9,795 bases of DNA from Proteobacteria bacterium UBA6492. Its GTDB lineage: Bacteria > Pseudomonadota > Gammaproteobacteria > UBA6429 > Thiohalophilaceae. Both the position numbers and the translations under genes were made by a program. Below are positions 1 through 6,484 of the stretch, piece by piece. The notes below the pieces were generated by a model. The model searched no databases, was not told where the DNA came from, and worked only from the letters and a program-made list of their open reading frames with translations. The stretch is taken from NCBI GenBank assembly GCA_002436485.1, contig DJMK01000187.1, forward strand, positions 1-9,795. The letters are read 5' to 3'. Each line of letters opens with the position of its first letter. Position 1 is the stretch's first letter.

Positions 1-559
1 GCAGCAAGCTGGGGCATATTCCATAGATATAGCGGGTTTCTGGAAAACGGTAAAACAATGGTGCATCATCAGCCACCAGGCGATGCTGGCGTTCAATTAG
101 CTCGAGCGCCAGGCTACTTTTACCGGCACCATTTGCACCAGTAAGTAAAACACCTTGACCAAGTATACGCATAAACACGCCATGTTTGTGTGTATGCTCC
201 GACAGCTGCTCTGCGAACGGCGCTAACAGGGCAGGGATAATTTGGCTTGCAGGTAGCGGAGTTGTAATCAGGTTAAGTGCATGTTTTGCTGCTGTTTGTA
301 TTACGCTCGGCAAATTGGCATTTTCGCATGCGATCCATGTCTCTGCGGGTGTCTGTTGCAAAAGCCATTCATTCAGGGAGTGCTGGTGCCGCTGATCGAT
401 AACTTCGATCAGGTGTTTTTTGTCGGGCTGGCATAAACCGGCCCAGTTCTGATAAATGCTCGTATTTTCTGGAAGCAGAATCTCTCTATGTTGCCAGTCT
501 AGTTGTAGCCGATTCGAAAGAGAGGTGAGGATGTCACCGATGCTGGCATTCGAAGACAT
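1..559 (-). CDS. hprK: HPr kinase/phosphorylase, N-terminal part (cut by window edge)
   Basis: HprK phosphorylates, and in many bacteria dephosphorylates, a regulatory serine on the phosphocarrier HPr. It acts in the cytoplasm. The 186 codons present read without a stop from an ATG at 559 to the left edge. The first ~125 residues match the HprK N-terminal domain, including a TPLP stretch (LITTPLPASQII). The kinase domain then begins with a P-loop GANGAGKS at residues 141-148, followed by LALELIERQHRLVADDA, which is very characteristic of HprK. The C-terminal half, with the HprK signature loop, lies outside the window. The ATG overlaps the ptsN stop by one base (TGATG), which argues for translational coupling and fixes the start. 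The P-loop has Ala-Asn where family members usually have Asp/Glu-Ser, and Ser instead of Glu/Asp after GKS. A protein limited to kinase activity is possible but not shown. Confidence 0.9.
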   Translation of the reverse strand, partial: MSSNASIGDILTSLSNRLQLDWQHREILLPENTSIYQNWAGLCQPDKKHLIEVIDQRHQHSLNEWLLQQTPAETWIACENANLPSVIQTAAKHALNLITTPLPASQIIPALLAPFAEQLSEHTHKHGVFMRILGQGVLLTGANGAGKSSLALELIERQHRLVADDAPLFYRFPETRYIYGICPSLL

Positions 560-1026
560 CAGTTCGGGTGAGCACTTTGCCACTCCAGTAACAGTGCAAT
601 GATCTCATCCTTGTCGCTGGCGTTCCGCAATCTTTCGCGAAAGCTGCTGTCACTGAACATGTTGGCCAGTGCGGCCAACGCTTTGAGATGCTCATCGGTG
701 GATTCCTCTGGTACCAGCAGGGCAAACAACAAATCAACCGGTTGACGATCGGCCGCATCAAAATCTACACCCTGGTTCAGTTTTACAAAAGCGCCCAGCG
801 TCTGGGTGGTGTTTTTCAGGCGACCATGGGGAATAGCAACACCATACCCGACACCGGTCGCGCCGAGGCGCTCCCTGGCCAGCAGGCTATCGAACACATC
901 GTTGGTCGAGATTGTATCTTCGCTGTCAGAGATCAGTTTACTTAATGCCTCAAGCGCACGTTTCTTACTGCTTGCTTCGACATTGCAATCAATCCGGTCG
1001 GCTGTGATGAGATCAGTGACTTGCAT
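559..1026 (-). CDS. ptsN: PTS IIA-like nitrogen regulatory protein (EIIA-Ntr)
   Basis: EIIA-Ntr is the terminal phosphoacceptor of the nitrogen phosphotransferase relay (EI-Ntr, NPr, EIIA-Ntr). It does not carry sugar; its phosphorylation state regulates other proteins such as potassium transport and sensor kinases. The 155-residue protein has the normal family length. The motif GVGYGVAIPHGRL (residues 58-70) contains the phosphorylated histidine at about position 67. The LLFALLVPEE segment and the C-terminal helices also fit the PTS EIIA type-2 fold. It lies 29 bases downstream of hpf and overlaps hprK by one base, the classic rpoN-hpf-ptsN order. The ribosome binding site is weak (a purine run GAAAGAAAA before ATG), so translation may depend on its neighbours. 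The function is well supported; the local regulatory target is unknown. Confidence 0.96.
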   Translation of the reverse strand: MQVTDLITADRIDCNVEASSKKRALEALSKLISDSEDTISTNDVFDSLLARERLGATGVGYGVAIPHGRLKNTTQTLGAFVKLNQGVDFDAADRQPVDLLFALLVPEESTDEHLKALAALANMFSDSSFRERLRNASDKDEIIALLLEWQSAHPN

Positions 1027-1055
1027 ATATTTTCTTTCAGCTCGTTTGTGGTCGT

Positions 1056-1376
1056 TCAGGAATGTTTCTGGGCACGGCCTTCGCTGCGGTGATGGTCAGT
1101 CAGTTTTTCCTTGTGTTTTTTGACCTGTCGATCCAGTTTGTCAATCAGCGCGTCAATGGCGGCATACATATCTTCGTTTTCAGCATTGGCATGTAAATCG
1201 GCTCCACTGGTATTGATGGTTGCCTCGGCCATCTGGCGGGTTTTTTCCACGCTCAGGACCACGTGAACATTGGTGACATGATCAAAATGGCGCTCGATTT
1301 TTTCCATTTTTTCTTTTACGTAGTTATGGAGAGAATCGGTTAGATCGATATTTTGGCCTGTGACGCTGAGTTGCAT
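1056..1376 (-). CDS. hpf: Ribosome hibernation promoting factor, short form
   Basis: HPF binds the 30S decoding centre in starved or stationary cells and helps form inactive 100S ribosome dimers. The 106-residue length places it in the short HPF class, without the C-terminal dimerisation domain of long HPF. Recognisable family sequence includes the start MQLSVTGQNIDLTDSL, the helix EKMEKIERHFDHV, and the region ENEDMYAAIDALIDKLDRQV, followed by the basic stretch KKHKEKL that contacts rRNA. The start is secured by a strong ribosome binding site, AGGAG at 1387-1383, six bases before the ATG. It is the best Shine-Dalgarno sequence in this operon, which suggests higher expression than that of its neighbours. 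The gene sits 24 bases after rpoN. Confidence 0.96.
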   Translation of the reverse strand: MQLSVTGQNIDLTDSLHNYVKEKMEKIERHFDHVTNVHVVLSVEKTRQMAEATINTSGADLHANAENEDMYAAIDALIDKLDRQVKKHKEKLTDHHRSEGRAQKHS

Positions 1377-1400
1377 AATATGCTCCTTTTAGGTTATGGA

Positions 1401-2867
1401 TTACGCCAGTCGCTTTCGTTCATTGGAGGGTGGAATAGCCATGGCCTCACGGTACTTTGCCACGGTACGCCGTGCCACGTTGATTCCCTGTTCGGAAAGC
1501 ACGGAGGCAATTTTACTGTCGCTAAGCGGCTTGCCCGGGTTCTCGTCAGCAATGAGTTTCTTGATCAGGGCTCTTATTGCCGTTGCTGAGCATTCCCCAC
1601 CGTCCGAGGTTGAGACATGGCTGGAGAAAAAATACTTTAGTTCAAAGATACCGCGTGGCGTATGCATGTATTTACGGGTTGTCACGCGGGAGATAGTCGA
1701 TTCGTGCATGTCGACGGCCTCGGCGATATCATGTAGGACAAGTGCTTTCATGGCTTCTTCACCATATTCTAGAAAAGCTCGTTGCCTTTCGACAATAGCT
1801 GTTGCCACTTTAAGTAACGTTTCATTGCGCGAGGTCAAGCTTTTGAGAAACCAGCGGGCCTCCTGTAGGTGATTTTTCAGATAATCATTATCAGCACGGT
1901 TCTTGACGTCTTTTATCAGGTTGGCATATTGGGCATTGATGCGGAGCCGGGGAGCGGCATCCGGGTTCAACTCAACCTTCCATTTGCCCTTCACCTTGCG
2001 CACGATGACATCAGGTACGATATATTCCGGCTTACTGCTGGAAATCTGGCTGCCGGGACGCGGGTTAAGCGCCTGGATGATATCGATGATCTCTTTGAGG
2101 GATTCCTCGTCAATTTTCATTTTGCGCATGATTTGCGCAAAATCGCGGTTGGCCAGCAGGTCAAAATGTTGCTCAAGTAAGGTTTGCGCGGTTTTATGCA
2201 TCCAGGATTCATCGTTCAGCTGGCGCAGCTGTAGAATCAGGCTTTCACGCAGATCCCTGGCAGCAACTCCGGGCGGATCAAAGGTCTGGATGCGATGCAG
2301 GACAGCGATAATTTCATCCTGCTCGATTTCCATGTCTTCGGGGAATTCTGCCTGGAGCTCGTCGGTGGTGGAGCCCAGGAACCCGTCTTCATTGATGGAG
2401 TCAATGATTGTCTCGGCAATCAGCAAATCCCTGTCAGAAAAGTTGCTCATCTGCATTTGCCAGTGCAGGTGGTCCTGCAGGCTTTCGGTGTTTCTGTCAC
2501 CGATCTCGTAGTCGCGATCTTCGTCAGTTAGAGCACTGCTGCCAGAGCTTGTCTGGATGTTGTCATAAACATCATCCCAGTTACTATCGACAGGCAGCTC
2601 TTCAGGCAGATTTTCTGTTTGCATAGCATCCTGTTCCTGGCTGGCTTCCTGATTGTCTGGAACGTCATCCTGACGTATCTCGCTACTCGAACGGGCTGAT
2701 TCGTCTTCGTTGTCCTCGGCCACCTCCAGCATCAGATTGGAGTCCAGCACGTCCTGAATCTCCTGCTGGAGTTCAAGCGTAGACAGTTGCAGCAGTTTGA
2801 TTGCCTGCTGCAATTGAGGGGTCATGGTGAGATGCTGACCGAGACGGAGCTGTAGACCTTGTTTCAT
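1401..2867 (-). CDS. rpoN: RNA polymerase sigma-54 factor
   Basis: Sigma-54 directs RNA polymerase to -24/-12 promoters that need AAA+ activator proteins. It typically controls nitrogen, motility and envelope functions. The 488-residue protein has all family regions in order. Region I is Gln/Leu-rich (residues 1-50; LRLGQHLTMTPQLQQAIKLL). Region II is acidic, about residues 50-110. The core-binding region follows from about 120 to 300. The helix-turn-helix (MHESTISRVTTRKYMHTPRG) recognises the -12 element. Near the C-terminus the RpoN box ARRTVAKYRE (465-474) reads the -24 element. The ATG start gives the canonical MKQGLQLRLGQ N-terminus and has a modest upstream AGG. The gene is 90 bases from lptB, the largest gap among the minus-strand genes, so it may have its own promoter; a -24/-12-like element lies there. 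Confidence 0.98.
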   Translation of the reverse strand: MKQGLQLRLGQHLTMTPQLQQAIKLLQLSTLELQQEIQDVLDSNLMLEVAEDNEDESARSSSEIRQDDVPDNQEASQEQDAMQTENLPEELPVDSNWDDVYDNIQTSSGSSALTDEDRDYEIGDRNTESLQDHLHWQMQMSNFSDRDLLIAETIIDSINEDGFLGSTTDELQAEFPEDMEIEQDEIIAVLHRIQTFDPPGVAARDLRESLILQLRQLNDESWMHKTAQTLLEQHFDLLANRDFAQIMRKMKIDEESLKEIIDIIQALNPRPGSQISSSKPEYIVPDVIVRKVKGKWKVELNPDAAPRLRINAQYANLIKDVKNRADNDYLKNHLQEARWFLKSLTSRNETLLKVATAIVERQRAFLEYGEEAMKALVLHDIAEAVDMHESTISRVTTRKYMHTPRGIFELKYFFSSHVSTSDGGECSATAIRALIKKLIADENPGKPLSDSKIASVLSEQGINVARRTVAKYREAMAIPPSNERKRLA

Positions 2868-2891
2868 ATACCTGAATTTCTGGCTCCGGCT

Positions 2892-2907
2892 TGCAAGAAA
2901 GATGCCG
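2892..2907 (-). promoter_or_regulatory. Candidate -24/-12 (sigma-54) promoter in front of rpoN
   Basis: Read on the minus strand this is CGGCATCTTTCTTGCA, against the consensus TGGCACGNNNNTTGCW. The GG and GC dinucleotides are separated by exactly ten bases, the strict spacing sigma-54 needs. The GGCA and TTGCA blocks are intact; the mismatches are the first T, the C after GGCA and the following G. A transcript starting about 12 bases downstream of the GC would have a leader of roughly 14 bases before the rpoN ATG at 2867. The location suggests autoregulation or promoter occlusion by sigma-54. This is pattern matching only, and no activator binding site was identified. Confidence 0.4.
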
Positions 2908-2957
2908 GATATAGGCTCATTCTAGCGTAGTTTTGTTGCGACACACAGTCTTGCTTT

Positions 2958-3683
2958 TTAGAGCTGGAAATGCTCGCCAAGATAGACTTTTCTTACCTGT
3001 TTATCGGCCAGCAGGGCGTCAGGTTCACCCTGGGCAATGACTTCACCCTCATTAATTATGTAGGCACGATCGCAGATTTTGAGGGTTTCCCGAACATTAT
3101 GGTCAGTTATTAGTACACCAATACCTCGCTCGCGCAGGTGTTGAATGATTGACTGGATATCCAGGACAGAGATCGGATCTACACCAGCGAAGGGTTCGTC
3201 CAGCAGGATAAAGCGCGGCATGGTCGCCAGTGCGCGGGCAATTTCTACGCGACGGCGCTCACCACCGGACAGGCTGATACCCATGTTGTTGCGTATATGC
3301 GTGATGTGCAATTCTTCGAGTAACTCTTCCAGCGCATGTTCCTGTTGTAGCTGGCCGAGTTCTTTACGTGTCTGCAAAATGGCCATGATGTTTTCCGTGA
3401 CGGTCAGTTTTCTGAATACCGAGGCTTCCTGTGGGAGGTAACCGATACCGAGGCGCGCCCGGCTATGCATGGGCATGATGGTCAGATCATTGTCGTCCAG
3501 CAGAATAGTTCCCTTGTTGGCTTCCACCAGTCCAACCACCATATAAAACGATGTGGTTTTGCCTGCGCCGTTGGGGCCGAGCAGTCCGACTACTTCACCA
3601 CTGTTGATGTGGAACGATACGTTCTTAACCACCAGGCGTTTCTTGTATTGCTTGGCCAGGTTCTGTGCAGAAAGGGTGCTCAT
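2958..3683 (-). CDS. lptB: LPS export ABC transporter ATP-binding protein LptB
   Basis: LptB is the cytoplasmic ATPase of the LptB2FG transporter, which extracts lipopolysaccharide from the inner membrane and pushes it along the LptC-LptA bridge. The 241-residue protein carries a complete ABC ATPase set: Walker A GPNGAGKT (36-43), Q-loop glutamine at about 85, signature LSGGERRR (138-145), Walker B FILLDEP (158-164) and switch histidine in TDHNV (about 195). The sequence IGYLPQEASVFRKLTVTENI is typical of LptB and separates it from other ABC ATPases. Its ATG overlaps the lptA stop (ATGA), so the two are probably translationally coupled. The membrane subunits LptF and LptG are not in the window, as expected, since they are usually encoded elsewhere. 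Confidence 0.97.
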   Translation of the reverse strand: MSTLSAQNLAKQYKKRLVVKNVSFHINSGEVVGLLGPNGAGKTTSFYMVVGLVEANKGTILLDDNDLTIMPMHSRARLGIGYLPQEASVFRKLTVTENIMAILQTRKELGQLQQEHALEELLEELHITHIRNNMGISLSGGERRRVEIARALATMPRFILLDEPFAGVDPISVLDIQSIIQHLRERGIGVLITDHNVRETLKICDRAYIINEGEVIAQGEPDALLADKQVRKVYLGEHFQL

Positions 3684-4210
3684 GGTTTCTTGGGGCTATC
3701 CTTCTCGTCCTGTTTTTCTTTTTCAGGCTCAATGATGGCATGAACACGCGACTTGCTATCGCTACCCTTGTTAGCGCGGACTACACTGTTAAAAGTGTCA
3801 TACTCGATATGATTGCCGCGAAACTGGTTATTTCCCTGTATCACCTCGGCATTTCTTTGCAGAACAAGCAGTTCGTTGTTGGTGTAATATTCCATGTGTT
3901 CCGCTTTAGATTTGACAACGGCCTGTTTGTTATCAGGTTGTTGCTGGAAACTGGCGGGCTTGCCCTTGATAGTGATTTGTTTAAGCTTACCATTTTTGGT
4001 GTGGACAATTACCTCGTCGCCCCTGATAACCAGGCTTCCTTGTTGCATGTGCACATCACCGCTGTAGGTACTGACTCCCTTTTTCTTATCGACAACGACA
4101 TGGTCTGCACTGATCTTCACCGGCTTGCTGCGATCGCTTTTCAGCGCCCATGCTGTCGGTGACAGGCATACTATATAAATGACAATAATGAGCAGCTTAG
4201 CGGGGTACAT
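3680..4210 (-). CDS. lptA: Periplasmic LPS-binding bridge protein LptA
   Basis: LptA oligomerises in the periplasm to form the beta-jellyroll bridge that carries LPS from LptC to the outer-membrane LptD. The chosen start gives 176 residues. It begins with a signal peptide (MYPAKLLIIVIYIVCLSPTAWA), with cleavage expected after AWA. The mature part begins LKSDRSKPVKISADHVVVD and continues with KKGVSTYSGDVHMQQGSLVIRGDEV, a strong match to the OstA/LptA domain. A short Lys/Glu-rich tail ends the protein. An upstream in-frame ATG at 4225 would add five residues (MLRAI). I prefer 4210 because it has a good ribosome binding site (AAGGG, five-base spacer) while 4225 has none. The gene overlaps the end of lptC by 14 bases and the start of lptB by four. 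Confidence 0.93.
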   Translation of the reverse strand: MYPAKLLIIVIYIVCLSPTAWALKSDRSKPVKISADHVVVDKKKGVSTYSGDVHMQQGSLVIRGDEVIVHTKNGKLKQITIKGKPASFQQQPDNKQAVVKSKAEHMEYYTNNELLVLQRNAEVIQGNNQFRGNHIEYDTFNSVVRANKGSDSKSRVHAIIEPEKEKQDEKDSPKKP

Positions 4211-4763
4211 AATGGCCCTTAGCATTCGATAGCAGAGTTAATTCACCCGAAGTCATATCAATTTTCATACCGACTGCGCTAATAGTACTGTTTTGACCGA
4301 ACATTTTCACGGCAGAGGGTGAGGTTGCCACGCGGTTGGCAAAATCAACGCGTAGCTGGTCGGTCTGAAGTTCAAGCTTATCAGCGCTAACCTTAGTGTC
4401 ATTTTTCACGATGACATTTTCGTTTAGCTGTAATATTTCCGTTATTTTATACAGGATACCTCGATCAGCAAAAACAAGCCATGTTTGCCCTTCCTTATCG
4501 ACGAGGGTGACTTTTAGCTTCTTGATTTCCATGCTTTCGTTATCAGGAAAGTGTTCCAGGTGCTCAGCCTCGAACCGGTAGGCCGGTGAGCCGGCCTTGT
4601 CATAGATCACGGACTTGACGTTACTGACAAAATAATCCGGGTCATGGCGCAGCAGATCACGTTCCACCTTGTCAGGCTCCTCGACCGATGTCAGTAACCA
4701 GCGAGTAAAAAAGGCAACGGCCAGCGCCACAAGTAAAATCAGAATGTAACGAAACTTGCCCAT
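4197..4763 (-). CDS. lptC: LPS export protein LptC
   Basis: LptC is an inner-membrane anchored periplasmic protein that receives LPS from LptB2FG and passes it to LptA. The 188-residue product is the usual size. One N-terminal membrane segment (about residues 6-24, YILILLVALAVAFFTRWLL) is followed by a soluble domain with family-typical sequences: DPDYFVSNVKSVIYDKAGSPAYRF, LEHFPDNESMEI, and a C-terminal beta-rich part ending in GELTLLSNAKGHY. The ATG directly follows the kdsC stop codon (TAAATG), and its 3' end overlaps lptA. The position between kdsC and lptA is the classical one, which supports the call because LptC is poorly conserved in sequence. Confidence 0.94.
   Translation of the reverse strand: MGKFRYILILLVALAVAFFTRWLLTSVEEPDKVERDLLRHDPDYFVSNVKSVIYDKAGSPAYRFEAEHLEHFPDNESMEIKKLKVTLVDKEGQTWLVFADRGILYKITEILQLNENVIVKNDTKVSADKLELQTDQLRVDFANRVATSPSAVKMFGQNSTISAVGMKIDMTSGELTLLSNAKGHYVPR
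4216..4220 (-). promoter_or_regulatory. Ribosome binding site that decides the lptA start
   Basis: The minus strand reads AAGGG here, then a five-base spacer CCATT, then ATG at 4210. It lies inside the lptC coding sequence. The alternative ATG at 4225 has no purine-rich sequence at a suitable distance, so this site favours the shorter LptA. Confidence 0.6.
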
Positions 4764-5285
4764 TTACAAAAAGGCATTTAATTGCGCTTCAAGATTACCC
4801 TGTGCCTGAAGTATCAATTCACACACATCGCGTGCGGCACCTCGGCCACCCCCATGTTGCGTGGTCCAGTGTGCATGTTGTTTTACAAACGGATGCGCGT
4901 CTGCGACGGCAACAGCCAGACCAGCTTGCTGCATAACCGGCAGATCGACTACGTCGTCACCTACATAGGCTGTCTGTGAATGTGTCACACCAAGTTTTTC
5001 AATCATGTCTTCATAAGCACTGATTTTATCCAGGCGACCCTGGTAGAGATGTTCGATACCCAGGTTTTGCATGCGATGAATAACCACTTGTGATTCACGT
5101 GCAGTGATGACTCCTACTTCAACACCGGTACGCTGTAACATCTTGATGCCGAGGCCATCGCGCGAATAAAACGCCTTGTATTCCTGGCCATCATCACCAA
5201 AAAATAGCCCGCCATCAGTTAGCACGCCATCGACGTCAAATATGACCAGTTTGATTTGTGCGGCTTTTTCCAGTATGTCCTGCAT
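4764..5285 (-). CDS. kdsC: 3-deoxy-D-manno-octulosonate 8-phosphate phosphatase
   Basis: KdsC hydrolyses Kdo 8-phosphate to Kdo, the sugar that links lipid A to the LPS core. It is a cytoplasmic, magnesium-dependent HAD-superfamily enzyme without a cap domain that works as a tetramer. The 173-residue protein shows HAD motif I FDVDGVLTDG with nucleophile Asp17 and acid/base Asp19, motif II Thr61 in GVITARES, motif III Lys87, and motif IV GDDVVDLP (Asp110, Asp111, Asp114). The Gly-rich segment GGGRGAARD near residues 145-153 is the KdsC hallmark that closes over the neighbouring active site. A GAGG ribosome binding site lies seven bases before the ATG. It sits 12 bases downstream of kdsD, the preceding enzyme of the same pathway branch. 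Confidence 0.97.
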   Translation of the reverse strand: MQDILEKAAQIKLVIFDVDGVLTDGGLFFGDDGQEYKAFYSRDGLGIKMLQRTGVEVGVITARESQVVIHRMQNLGIEHLYQGRLDKISAYEDMIEKLGVTHSQTAYVGDDVVDLPVMQQAGLAVAVADAHPFVKQHAHWTTQHGGGRGAARDVCELILQAQGNLEAQLNAFL

Positions 5286-5297
5286 ATATTTGCCTCG

Positions 5298-6272
5298 TTA
5301 AACAACCCCGGCACGCAACAGGTCGTGCATATTGATCGCGCCAATCAGCGTATTCTTTCCATCGGTAACCGGCAGAGCATTAATGCTTTTTTCATCCATT
5401 AGCTGTAATGCTTCGGCTGCTAGCTGGTTTGCCGAAATGGTTTTGCAGTTTTTTACCATCACGTCACTAATGCCCAGTTGCTTGATGTTGATGTCGCCGT
5501 GATCAAGCAGACGCCGCAGGTCACCGTCGGTGAAAATGCCGGCCACCTTGCCGTCCTCATCAACGATGACGGTCATGCCCAGCCCCTTTCTTGTCATCTC
5601 GATCAATGCATCGCTGAGTTTGACTTGCATACTGACCTTTGGAATTTCGTCGTTGGTGTGCATGACATCCTGTACGTGCAGTAACAGTCTTTTACCTAGA
5701 CGGCCGCCGGGATGTGAACGGGCGAAATCGTCCTCGGTAAAACCACGCGATTCAAGTAAAGCGATGGCCAGTGCATCACCCATGACCAGTGTCGCCGTGG
5801 TGCTGGAGGTTGGAGCAAGACCCAACGGGCAAGCCTCCTTTTCGACACTAATATCAAGATGAAAATCTGCTTCACTGGCCAGGCTGGATGCGGGATTACC
5901 GGTCATTGCTACCAGTGGAACATTAAGTCGTTTGATGATAGGTAATATGGTAAGTATTTCGTCGGTTTCACCTGAATTCGACAATGCAAGCACCACGTCT
6001 TTTGATGTGATCATGCCCAGATCACCATGGCTGGCCTCACCAGGGTGTACAAAAAAAGCCGGTGTACCAGTACTGGCCAGGGTTGCGGCAATCTTGTTAC
6101 CTATGTGCCCTGACTTTCCCATGCCCAGCACAACAATACGGCCGGTACAGTTGAGCATGGTTTGGATAGCCGCAGTGAAATTATCATCGATACGATCAAG
6201 CAGCCGGTTGACTGCCTGTGCCTCGGTTTCAATCACTGCCCGTGCGAGCTTGCTGACGTTATCTTTATCCAT
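5298..6272 (-). CDS. kdsD: D-arabinose 5-phosphate isomerase with SIS and two CBS domains
   Basis: KdsD converts ribulose 5-phosphate to arabinose 5-phosphate, the first step towards Kdo. The 324-residue protein has the standard three-part build: SIS domain (about 36-185) and two CBS domains (about 203-265 and 270-324). MGKSGHIGNK and FVHPGEASHGDLGM are typical sugar-isomerase sequences. Lys53, Glu105, Glu146 and His187 fall where E. coli KdsD has Lys59, Glu111, Glu152 and His193 (a constant offset of six), so the catalytic set appears intact. The ATG overlaps the end of the upstream metal-binding protein gene by eight bases, and no good ribosome binding site is visible, which suggests coupled translation. 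The CBS domains may sense a nucleotide or product, but their ligand is not evident. Confidence 0.97.
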   Translation of the reverse strand: MDKDNVSKLARAVIETEAQAVNRLLDRIDDNFTAAIQTMLNCTGRIVVLGMGKSGHIGNKIAATLASTGTPAFFVHPGEASHGDLGMITSKDVVLALSNSGETDEILTILPIIKRLNVPLVAMTGNPASSLASEADFHLDISVEKEACPLGLAPTSSTTATLVMGDALAIALLESRGFTEDDFARSHPGGRLGKRLLLHVQDVMHTNDEIPKVSMQVKLSDALIEMTRKGLGMTVIVDEDGKVAGIFTDGDLRRLLDHGDINIKQLGISDVMVKNCKTISANQLAAEALQLMDEKSINALPVTDGKNTLIGAINMHDLLRAGVV

Positions 6273-6471
6273 CTACAGGTGGATAGCCCAGAGCTACCAG
6301 TTTTTCCTTTATTGTTACGTTGTCGAGATTGTTACCGGAGATGCTGACCATGCCATCAGGAATAGTCACCTGCACATCGGCAATGCCGTTCATTTCACCA
6401 AGTTTAGTGGAAATGTTAGCAACACAACCGCCACATTTCACGTTTTGTACCTTGATTGTCAGAGTTTCCAT
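6265..6471 (-). CDS. Heavy-metal-associated (HMA) domain protein, CopZ-like
   Basis: This is a 68-residue single HMA-domain protein of the kind that binds Cu(I) or another soft metal and hands it to a transporter. The motif NVKCGGC has the two metal-binding cysteines at positions 13 and 16 (C-x-x-C). The residue usually Met two before the first Cys is Val here. The rest follows the beta-alpha-beta pattern: VANISTKLGEMNGIADVQVTIPDGMVSISG, shown here as a continuous fold, ending in KEKLVALGYPPVDG. I chose the ATG at 6471, which lies 13 bases after the exchanger stop and gives the normal CopZ length. A longer in-frame reading to 6552 would overlap the exchanger gene. No copper ATPase or regulator is present in the window, so the partner is unknown. 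Its 3' end overlaps kdsD by eight bases. Confidence 0.87.
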   Translation of the reverse strand: METLTIKVQNVKCGGCVANISTKLGEMNGIADVQVTIPDGMVSISGNNLDNVTIKEKLVALGYPPVDG

Positions 6472-6484
6472 AGCGCTAGTTATC

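Noticed and set aside
534..761. Minus-strand open frame in a second reading frame across the end of ptsN
   Set aside because: It lies inside ptsN in another frame, and its product shows no recognisable family sequence.
1903..2511. 202-codon open frame on the plus strand inside rpoN
   Set aside because: It is fully antisense to a clearly recognisable rpoN, and its product is Ser/Arg-rich with no domain character.
2881..2895. Plus-strand TGGCTC-N4-TTGCA resembling a sigma-54 promoter
   Set aside because: The GG and GC are one base too close (nine instead of ten between them), and sigma-54 spacing is strict. It would also point antisense into the 3' end of lptB.
2919..2947. Sigma-70 promoter before rpoN with TAGAAT as -10
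   Set aside because: The -10 is acceptable, but the hexamer at 17 bases is TGTGTG, and neither adjacent spacings nor an extended -10 help.
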